A stretch of 64,000 nucleotides of DNA from an uncultured Muribaculaceae bacterium (lineage in GTDB: Bacteria > Bacteroidota > Bacteroidia > Bacteroidales > Muribaculaceae): NCBI GenBank assembly GCA_904501735.1, contig CAJGBY010000003.1, forward strand, positions 85,607 through 149,606. The letters run 5' to 3'. Position numbers and translations under genes: made by a program. Positions 1-7,474 of this stretch are shown here, piece after piece. Under the pieces are notes generated by a model, which saw only the letters and a list, made by a program, of their open reading frames with translations, was not told the DNA's origin and made no database searches. Positions within the stretch are counted from its first letter, which is position 1, and the number at the start of each line of letters is the position of its first letter.

Positions 1-3000
1 TTATTCGTTTTTGCCATGGCAGTTCTTGAATTTCTTGCCACTACCACAAGGACATGGATCGTTGCGACCAACACGAGGACCTGAAACGATAGGCGAAACA
101 GGGCGTTGTGGACCTTGAGGAGCAGAAGCGGCAGCGCGTTGAGCTTCGGCACCTGGATAAGCTTCGCGAGAAGTGCGATATTGAGGTGCTTGAGGACGCA
201 AAGGCTGTGCAAGAGCTTGTTGAGCTTGTGCTTGAGCTTCTTCAGGATTTTCAGGAACAATGATTTGTCCACGCATCAACTTAGACACCGAACCAGCATT
301 CATAGTGTTGAGCATGTTGGTGAATAGGTTGAACGATTCGATCTTGTAGATTACAAGCGGATCTTTTTGTTCGTAGCTTGCGTTTTGCACTGAGTGGCGC
401 AATTCGTCAAGTTCGCGCAAGTGTTCTTTCCACACATTGTCGATAGTCATAAGAAGAACAGCCTTTTGCCAAGCCTTAGCGATAGACTTGCAATTAGTGT
501 TGTAGGCTTCTTCAACATCGGTCATGATGCGGTAGCCACGCTTACCGTCGGTGATAGGCACTTGCATAAGACCCTTAGCACCGTGTTCTTCAACGATAGT
601 CTTCACAACAGGCATAGCCACTTCGGCGATGTAGTCGGATTTGCGATTGAATACTTCGACAGCATAGCGATATATTGCATCAATCTTAGAGTCTTTGTCC
701 ATCTTAGCAAATTCTTCTTCCTTGAAAGGTACTTCCATTGCGAAAGTAGAAAGTACTTGCATCTTCAAGTCGTCGAAGTCGCTAGGAGAATTGTATTTTT
801 CGACCAAGTTGTTAGCACAGTCGTAGATCATGTTCAAGATGTCGACACCCATGCGTTCACCAATCAAAGCGTGGTGACGGCGGTTGTAAACGGCGTTGCG
901 TTGATTGTTCATCACATCGTCGTAGTCTACCAAGTGCTTACGCACACCAAAGTGATTTTCTTCAACGCGCTTTTGAGCGTTTTCGATTGACTTAGTAATC
1001 ATTGACGATTCAAGCATTTCGCCTTCCTTGAATCCGAAGCTATCGAGACGCTTGATCATGCTATCAGAAACGAACTTACGCATCAAGTCGTCTTCGAAAG
1101 ATACATAGAATACAGAAGAACCCTTATCGCCTTGACGACCAGCACGACCACGCAACTGACGGTCGACGCGACGAGATTCGTGGCGTTCGGTACCGATGAT
1201 AGCAAGACCACCAGCAGCTTCAACTTCAGGAGTAAGCTTGATGTCGGTACCACGACCAGCCATGTTGGTAGCGATAGTAACCACACCAGGACGACCAGCT
1301 TGTGCTACGATGTCGGCTTCCTTTTGGTGAAGTTTAGCATTAAGTACATTGTGTGGAATGCGACGCACAGTAAGCATACGGCTCAAGAGCTCAGAGATTT
1401 CTACTGAAGTGGTACCCACAAGAACTGGGCGACCCTTTTCGAGCATAGCTTGAACTTCTTCGATAACGGCGTTGTATTTTTCCTTCTTAGTGCGATAAAC
1501 GCGGTCGTTCATGTCGATGCGTTGCACAGGACGGTTAGTAGGGATTGTAACAACATCAAGTTTGTAGATATCCCAGAATTCACCAGCTTCAGTTTCGGCA
1601 GTACCAGTCATACCCGCAAGCTTGTGGTACATACGGAAGTAGTTTTGCAAAGTGATAGTAGCAAATGTTTGAGTAGCTGCTTCCACCTTTACATTTTCCT
1701 TAGCTTCGATAGCTTGGTGTAGACCATCGCTATAACGACGACCTTCCATAATACGACCAGTTTGTTCGTCTACGATCTTAACCTTACCATCTTCGCTCAC
1801 CACATATTCAACATCTTTAGAGAATAGAGTGTAAGCCTTAAGAAGTTGGTTCACAGTGTGAACGCGTTCAGCCTTAACAGCATAGTCTGCCATAAGTTCG
1901 TCCTTCTTAGCGATCTTTTCGGTGTCGCTGATGGCTTCGTTTTCAACTGCAGAAAGTTGAGAAGCGATGTCAGGAAGTACGAAGAACTTAGGATCGTTGA
2001 TGCGACCAGTAAGGATGTCGATACCCTTGTCGGTCAAGTGTACGCTATTGTTCTTTTCGTCGATAACGAAGTAAAGAGGGTCGGTAACGATGTGCATTTC
2101 GCGGTTGTTGTCCTGCATGTAGTGAGCTTCGGTAGCAAGCATAGCAGGCTTCACACCTTCTTGGCTCAAGAACTTGATAAGAGGACCATATTTAGGAAGT
2201 CCCTTGTAAGCGCGATAAAGTTTAAGCGAACCTTCTTTTACCTTTTCCTTGTCGTCGCTTGCCATAAGGTTCTTAGCTTCAACAAGAAGGTCGGTAACAA
2301 GACGGCGTTGTGCGTTGTACACATTTTCTACATTTTGACGGAACTCCAAGAATAGTTGGTCGTCGCCCTTAGGCACAGGACCAGCGATGATAAGAGGAGT
2401 ACGCGCGTCGTCGATAAGAACTGAGTCGACCTCATCGACAATAGCATAGTTGTGAGGGCGTTGCACCAATTCTTCTGGAGCCATCGCCATATTGTCGCGC
2501 AAGTAGTCGAAACCAAATTCGTTGTTAGTACCGAAAGTGATGTCGGAGTTGTAGGCAGCGCGTCTTTCGGCAGAGTTAGGTTGAGTCTTGTCGATACAAG
2601 CTACCGATAGACCGTGGAACATATACAAAGGTCCCATCCATTCCGAGTCACGCTTAGCAAGGTAGTCGTTGACAGTAACGACATGCACGCCATTACCAGT
2701 CAATGCGTTAAGGAATACTGGAAGAGTAGCAACAAGAGTCTTACCTTCACCAGTTGCCATTTCGGCAATCTTACCCTTGCTGTCCTTACCGTTACCGTTG
2801 TCGTTAAGAACGATACCACCGATAAGCTGAACATCGTAGTGAACCATAGTCCAAGTGATTTCGTTACCACCAGCTACCCAATGGTTCTTATAGTAAGCCT
2901 TATCGCCTTCGATAGAGATGAAGTCCTTGCCTTGAGCAGCGAGTTCGCGGTCGAATTGAGTGGCTGTAACCTCGATAGTTTCATTTTCTTTGAAACGACG

Positions 3001-3354
3001 AGCAGTGTCCTTAACGATAGCAAACACAAGTGGAAGCACTTTCTTAAGTTCCACTTCCAAGTCTTCAAGGATTTCCTTGTTCAACTTATCAATTTCTTCC
3101 CAAAGTGGTTCGCGCTTTTCGTAGTCGAGAGTTTCGACTTCTTCTTTGAGCGCAGCTACTTTGTCACGCTTAGTTTGCACGCTTGCACGAAGTTGAGCTT
3201 TTACTTCGTCGATTTTAGCACGCAGTTCGTCGTGTGATAGTTTTTCCAATGTTGGATAAATCGCTAAAATGCTGTCGAGCACTGGACGGATTTCACGCAA
3301 GTCACGATCGGATTTGCTACCGAATAGCGATTTTAAAAAGTCTACGAATCCCAT
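1..3354 (-). CDS. secA: Preprotein translocase ATPase SecA
   Basis: SecA is the cytoplasmic ATPase that drives unfolded preproteins through SecYEG. The 1117-residue product has the Walker A motif ATGEGKT near residue 200, the DEVD Walker B region near 310, and helicase motifs such as MAGRGTDIKL and RQLRGRAGRQGD in the second motor half. The C-terminus carries a zinc-binding SEC-C motif (CPCGSGKKFKNCHG). It is about 200 residues longer than E. coli SecA because of an insertion typical of Bacteroidetes SecA and a P/Q/A-rich linker before SEC-C. The gene is complete, with its stop codon at the first base of the window. A TATCTTTG -7 box lies about 110 bp upstream. Identification is certain. Confidence 0.98.
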   Translation of the reverse strand: MGFVDFLKSLFGSKSDRDLREIRPVLDSILAIYPTLEKLSHDELRAKIDEVKAQLRASVQTKRDKVAALKEEVETLDYEKREPLWEEIDKLNKEILEDLEVELKKVLPLVFAIVKDTARRFKENETIEVTATQFDRELAAQGKDFISIEGDKAYYKNHWVAGGNEITWTMVHYDVQLIGGIVLNDNGNGKDSKGKIAEMATGEGKTLVATLPVFLNALTGNGVHVVTVNDYLAKRDSEWMGPLYMFHGLSVACIDKTQPNSAERRAAYNSDITFGTNNEFGFDYLRDNMAMAPEELVQRPHNYAIVDEVDSVLIDDARTPLIIAGPVPKGDDQLFLEFRQNVENVYNAQRRLVTDLLVEAKNLMASDDKEKVKEGSLKLYRAYKGLPKYGPLIKFLSQEGVKPAMLATEAHYMQDNNREMHIVTDPLYFVIDEKNNSVHLTDKGIDILTGRINDPKFFVLPDIASQLSAVENEAISDTEKIAKKDELMADYAVKAERVHTVNQLLKAYTLFSKDVEYVVSEDGKVKIVDEQTGRIMEGRRYSDGLHQAIEAKENVKVEAATQTFATITLQNYFRMYHKLAGMTGTAETEAGEFWDIYKLDVVTIPTNRPVQRIDMNDRVYRTKKEKYNAVIEEVQAMLEKGRPVLVGTTSVEISELLSRMLTVRRIPHNVLNAKLHQKEADIVAQAGRPGVVTIATNMAGRGTDIKLTPEVEAAGGLAIIGTERHESRRVDRQLRGRAGRQGDKGSSVFYVSFEDDLMRKFVSDSMIKRLDSFGFKEGEMLESSMITKSIENAQKRVEENHFGVRKHLVDYDDVMNNQRNAVYNRRHHALIGERMGVDILNMIYDCANNLVEKYNSPSDFDDLKMQVLSTFAMEVPFKEEEFAKMDKDSKIDAIYRYAVEVFNRKSDYIAEVAMPVVKTIVEEHGAKGLMQVPITDGKRGYRIMTDVEEAYNTNCKSIAKAWQKAVLLMTIDNVWKEHLRELDELRHSVQNASYEQKDPLVIYKIESFNLFTNMLNTMNAGSVSKLMRGQIIVPENPEEAQAQAQQALAQPLRPQAPQYRTSREAYPGAEAQRAAASAPQGPQRPVSPIVSGPRVGRNDPCPCGSGKKFKNCHGKNE

Positions 3355-3463
3355 TTTATATTTGTTTTTTGTTTTTTCAGTAATTAAAAGGCTTAAAGTA
3401 CCCCATTTAGCCCAACTTTAGATGCTAAAGTGAGCAAAAAGGGCAAAAAGCACCAATATTTTG

Positions 3464-3471
3464 CAAAGATA
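3464..3471 (-). promoter_or_regulatory. Putative -7 box of secA
   Basis: TATCTTTG on the minus strand matches the Bacteroidetes -7 consensus TAnnTTTG. I see no clean TTTG at the expected -33 distance, so only the -7 element is supported. It would give a leader of roughly 100 nt, which contains a 7-bp hairpin (ACTTTAG/CTAAAGT, 3415-3431). Confidence 0.45.
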
Positions 3472-3509
3472 ATGAAATGTTGCGTAAAACCACGCAATTA
3501 AGTGGTCTT

Positions 3510-5108
3510 TTATTCAAGAATAAAAGGTTTTCCGCTGGCAGCATTAGGCGAGCGGATGCGCAAAAGTCGAGAAATGGTAGGAGCCAATAGAGTGGCATCG
3601 ACAGGAGAAGTTATTTTTTGCGCTTTTATGCTTGGGTGCAAAATGTAGGCAGGAGTGCTGATAGCAGCCGTGCGAATGTGCTTAGAGCTTGGGTTGGTAG
3701 AGTCTTCGGTTTGCGAAATAGTCCAACCTGGCATAACTTTCACAATCACATCGCCCACATGGTTGGCAATGAGTCCGTTGTAGATGTGTTTAGACACGCC
3801 GTCGGCAGGTCCGTCGATGATTTCGTCGACCGAGTAAGCTTCGGCTACGCCACTCATGCGACGCAAGAAGCTGCTGGCGTTGTTGCGCACTTCCTTGAGA
3901 TTAAGTCCTTTCTCCTTGATTAGCTTTTGGTTAAGGTAGAAATAATCGTCGTGATAGTTGTCTACCCATTGTGCATTGCCATACACAGCCATAAGGTAAA
4001 GGTTGAGGAGCGATTTAGCCTTTGAAGGGCTGAAAATTCCTGAAGGAATTCGGAACTTTTCGTCGACAGGAGTATTTTCCTTGAAATAGCCTGTAGAGGC
4101 AAGTACAACGAGGGTTTTATCGAGTCCTACACGGTTGTCGATAGCATCGAGAAGTCGACCAAGTTGACGGTCGAGACGCAAGTATTTGTCGAGCAATTCA
4201 ACACTTCCAGCACCTGCATTGTCGCTATAGGTAGATAGAGAGTAAGCGATGTTGAGCATGTCGGTTTCGCCACGAGTACCCATTTTGAGCGATTCGATGA
4301 AGTCGAGCGCCACCGAAGTTACCTCTTCATTGACAAGAGCCGTGCGCTTGTAGTTGACATAACGGTCGTTGCGAGAAGCAGAGAAAATGTATTTGAAAGG
4401 GTAGAATTTCTTGTGAGAAGGAATGCCTGGATATTTAGCCAAATCCATCATCGGAGCCCACGACATAGTGTCGATGCGCGATGATAGGGCATTCTTGTAG
4501 TTGCGATTAGAAATAGCTTGAGGAACATCGGTGTAGAATGTTGATGTAGACCATTTTCCGTTGATGTCGTTGATCCAAAAAGCACCATTACCAGCGTGTC
4601 CGGCAAGAATGATGGCTTGTTGAGCATCGGGTGCAATAGAATACACATATCCGAGTCCGTCGCTATGTATTTTTAGCTCGTCGCTAACAGTTGACGATTT
4701 AAGGGCAACAGGCGAAAGTTTCTCGTTGGTAAAATTGCCCATTTTTGATGGGTCGGCAAGAATCTTTTGAACAGCCTTCTTTTGTGGGTTGTAAATGTAC
4801 TCGCCACTAATGCCGTTGATGCGAGGATAGGTTCCAGTAACGAACATTGCAGTGCCCGATACTAAATCGACCTCATCGATGTCGAAATCAATATTCTCGA
4901 AGCACGCCCCATTGGCAGCAAGGCGTTTGAAACCCGATTCGCCCAAGTAGTCTTGCAGAAGGTCGAGGTAGTCGCTTCTTAATTGGTCTACCATGATTTG
5001 AATAACCAATTGAGGGCGTTCTCCCGATGATTGCGACATCGCAGAGATAGCTACCATCGAAGCAAGAATCGATGTTATTAAACGAGAACTGTGATTTTTA
5101 TTTTGCAT
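3510..5108 (-). CDS. Alkaline-phosphatase-superfamily protein, probably catalytically dead
   Basis: The 532-residue product has an N-terminal signal sequence and the overall layout of PafA-type phosphatases/phosphodiesterases: VDQLRSDYL near residue 40, a TGTYPRINGI segment near 91, and DKYLRLDRQLGRLLDAID near 307. The catalytic positions look substituted. The usual nucleophile Thr aligns with Leu82, the usual TADHG metal motif reads ASTGY (337-341), and the usual STDYxGH motif reads STYSDNAG (292-299). Only the first metal ligand (Asp41) appears kept. It is likely an exported pseudoenzyme. Its start codon directly abuts the stop codon of the upstream lnb-like gene, so the two are probably translationally coupled. 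Function is not established. Confidence 0.8.
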   Translation of the reverse strand: MQNKNHSSRLITSILASMVAISAMSQSSGERPQLVIQIMVDQLRSDYLDLLQDYLGESGFKRLAANGACFENIDFDIDEVDLVSGTAMFVTGTYPRINGISGEYIYNPQKKAVQKILADPSKMGNFTNEKLSPVALKSSTVSDELKIHSDGLGYVYSIAPDAQQAIILAGHAGNGAFWINDINGKWSTSTFYTDVPQAISNRNYKNALSSRIDTMSWAPMMDLAKYPGIPSHKKFYPFKYIFSASRNDRYVNYKRTALVNEEVTSVALDFIESLKMGTRGETDMLNIAYSLSTYSDNAGAGSVELLDKYLRLDRQLGRLLDAIDNRVGLDKTLVVLASTGYFKENTPVDEKFRIPSGIFSPSKAKSLLNLYLMAVYGNAQWVDNYHDDYFYLNQKLIKEKGLNLKEVRNNASSFLRRMSGVAEAYSVDEIIDGPADGVSKHIYNGLIANHVGDVIVKVMPGWTISQTEDSTNPSSKHIRTAAISTPAYILHPSIKAQKITSPVDATLLAPTISRLLRIRSPNAASGKPFILE

Positions 5109-6320
5109 TTATTTTTGTTTGCGAAAAATTAAAATATAATTGACCGAACGCACTGCCGAACACAATATTAACGGCAAAAATGCGAGGTTAGCTACTTGTG
5201 GAATCCAATACCATGCCACAGTGAGCGCTAATAGCACTGCAAAGTTAGTAAAATGATAGAAATAAAGCACTCTTTTTGCCGATTTTATCCACACCAAAAC
5301 AGCAGGAAGTAGATAAAATGGGTTAATCCACACTCCATTCCAGTTGGGTGAAGTTGCTTCGTGGGTTGAAATGAATATCAAGAAGAACATCAACAATCCG
5401 TCGAGAGCAAAAGCGCTATACATAATGGAGTCGAACCAACGCGACACTTTAGTGCGTCGCAAATCGAAGATAGTAAGGGCTATGGCTATGGCAAGCAATA
5501 GCGAGAATACAAACATTGGAGTTGTCCACCAAGGGTTTGGTGGTAAGATGTCGCCTTGCTCGCTACCTTCGTTAAGTGTGATAGTGTTCTTGACAAGAGG
5601 AACGCGCTCGCCGTTGTGCTCGATAGTGGCACCAGCACAAGCATTCATGAGCACCATAGGGACGAACATTTGTTCGCGATAGGTAATGGTGCGGTCGAGA
5701 CCTGTTCCGAGAGCCAAGTCAATACCAAATTGCGACCATGCATAGTTGGCATTGTAGCGATGCATCATTTTTCGGAAGGTGGTAGTGTCCTGCATAGGAG
5801 GGTATTCGATAGTGCCTCCTGAGGCATATTCAATCACATCGCGAGGGCGTGTGGAACAGTTGTCGAGAACATAGTTGTAGCGATAGGTCGCGTTCCAAGG
5901 TAAAGCGTTGTTGTAGAGGTACTCGGCAGCACGATAAGCCTGTTCTTGAGTTAGGTTGAGCACCTGTTCGACCACCTTGCGGCGAGCATATCCACGAAGC
6001 ATATATTCCGAGCTATATCCCTTGACCATGTAGTCGGTTTCGCCCTTGATGAAGCGATAGACAAAGTTGGGAGAGTTGAAGTCGAAAATACCATAGTTGT
6101 ATAGCACTCCAGAGCCATCTTTAAGCCCAATTTTGATACCTGCGTGACCATAAAGTTCGTACATTATGCTACCTGGATAGTAGGTGATTAGGCTCACGCT
6201 AATGCTATCGCTCACACCTTCTTCGTAGTGCGAAAATGGGTTGTTTGGGTTCAAAGAGCTTTGTGCGTTAGTAGTTGCGATGGTCCACAAACATATAATT
6301 AGGAAAAATATCTTTTTCAT
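5109..6320 (-). CDS. lnb: Lnb-like lipoprotein N-acyltransferase (DUF4105)
   Basis: The 403-residue product has a signal peptide (residues 1-19), a periplasmic DUF4105 domain, and about five C-terminal membrane helices (roughly 270-398). That is the architecture of Lnb proteins, which N-acylate lipoproteins in Bacteroidetes that lack Lnt. The papain/LRAT-like fold is supported by YGHAG (His59) and DNCSTRPRD (Cys155), the likely catalytic His and Cys. The gene is first of a two-gene unit and its stop codon touches the start of the downstream phosphatase-like gene. The family assignment is firm. The acyltransferase role is taken from characterised homologues and was not tested here. Confidence 0.85.
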   Translation of the reverse strand: MKKIFFLIICLWTIATTNAQSSLNPNNPFSHYEEGVSDSISVSLITYYPGSIMYELYGHAGIKIGLKDGSGVLYNYGIFDFNSPNFVYRFIKGETDYMVKGYSSEYMLRGYARRKVVEQVLNLTQEQAYRAAEYLYNNALPWNATYRYNYVLDNCSTRPRDVIEYASGGTIEYPPMQDTTTFRKMMHRYNANYAWSQFGIDLALGTGLDRTITYREQMFVPMVLMNACAGATIEHNGERVPLVKNTITLNEGSEQGDILPPNPWWTTPMFVFSLLLAIAIALTIFDLRRTKVSRWFDSIMYSAFALDGLLMFFLIFISTHEATSPNWNGVWINPFYLLPAVLVWIKSAKRVLYFYHFTNFAVLLALTVAWYWIPQVANLAFLPLILCSAVRSVNYILIFRKQK

Positions 6321-6347
6321 TGGTGTAATTGTGCGTAAAACAGTTGA

Positions 6348-7247
6348 TTAGTTGGTTTCGTGGTCGTTCTTGAGACGATATTCTCGAGGCGACATGCCAA
6401 CATGTTGCTTAAAGAATTTTCCGAAGAATGATTGGTTAGGGAAGTTGAGCGCAACACTCACCTCTTGAATCGTGTTGGCACTTGAACGCAACATCACTTT
6501 AGCTGCAAGAATCACATATCCATCGATCCAAGAGCCAGCAGTGCGTCCACTCACGGCTTTTACCACAGTAGAAAGGTGCTTAGGCGTGATGCAAAGTTTG
6601 TCGGCATAGAATTGTACCGAGCGTTCTTGGCGGAAATTGTGTTCGAGTAGGGTGAAGAAATTGAAGAAAATATCTTCGTTGCGCGAGCGCTTTACTGTTT
6701 CGTACATATTGCGCGATTTGTAGGCTGAAAGTGCAGTGTAGAGCAACGATTGAAGCATACCGTTGACCACTTTCTTTTTGTATAAGCCCACATCGGAGCG
6801 AACAAGCATCCACAAGAACGAGTGCATCTCCTTGAGTATATCCATTTCGGTCGCATTAAGCTCAACGACAGGCGAATTACGGAAAGTCATAATGGCAGGT
6901 AGAGCAGTGAGGATGTCGGGGATGAGTTCGTCGACACAGCGATTGCTTACAGCGATAAACAAGCCTTTGAAATCGTCGCTATGCTTGTAGCCATGCAAAA
7001 TGTGGTCGGGCATAAGTGTAACAAGGCTATTAGAAGGCACATGGTACTCTTTGAGATTGAGTTCGATGTCGGCACTACCTTGCACACACATTACGAAAAT
7101 CGGCATTTCGATAACTACAGGAGTATCGTCGACGGTTACACTTTTGATGTCGTCGAAAATGAAAACATCTTCGTCGACCTTGTCGGGATTGACTAATTTG
7201 TCAAAATCGGTAACCTTTATAAGGGCTTGTTTTTCTGTATTTCGCAT
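6348..7247 (-). CDS. AraC-family transcriptional regulator
   Basis: The 299-residue product has an N-terminal cupin-like sensor region (about 30-150) and a C-terminal pair of helix-turn-helix motifs (about 205-295). The signature is ITPKHLSTVVKAVSGRTAGSWI, followed later by NFPNQSFFGKFFKQHVGMSPREYR. This is the DNA-binding domain of AraC/XylS activators. The gene lies 27 bp upstream of lnb in the same direction, so it may share a transcript with it. The regulated genes cannot be named from sequence. The intergenic region upstream of it (7248-7425) holds AT-rich DNA and a TACTTTTG -7-like box at 7267-7274. Confidence 0.9.
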   Translation of the reverse strand: MRNTEKQALIKVTDFDKLVNPDKVDEDVFIFDDIKSVTVDDTPVVIEMPIFVMCVQGSADIELNLKEYHVPSNSLVTLMPDHILHGYKHSDDFKGLFIAVSNRCVDELIPDILTALPAIMTFRNSPVVELNATEMDILKEMHSFLWMLVRSDVGLYKKKVVNGMLQSLLYTALSAYKSRNMYETVKRSRNEDIFFNFFTLLEHNFRQERSVQFYADKLCITPKHLSTVVKAVSGRTAGSWIDGYVILAAKVMLRSSANTIQEVSVALNFPNQSFFGKFFKQHVGMSPREYRLKNDHETN

Positions 7248-7425
7248 AATAGTTAAATATTCACCACAAAAGTACTCAAATAATCTTAATAAATAGCCGA
7301 TTTTAGGAATTTTAGGACAATTATTTCGTTAAAAGACCTTTTAGAATAGAAAAAATAGAACCAAATTTGCAATCGCAAAACATAAATTGCACTTTTCTAT
7401 TATTTATAGATTCTATTCATAAATA

Positions 7426-7459
7426 AAAAATGCCGAGCTCGTGAGAGCCAGGCATTTTT
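7426..7459 (-). terminator. Intrinsic terminator of the Ca2+-ATPase operon
   Basis: Stem AAAAATGCC/GGCATTTTT with an inner GCTC/GAGC stem around a GTGA loop, 16 bp after the ATPase stop codon. It is symmetric and so could act in both directions. Confidence 0.8.
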
Positions 7460-7474
7460 GCTTTTTATAGGGTT

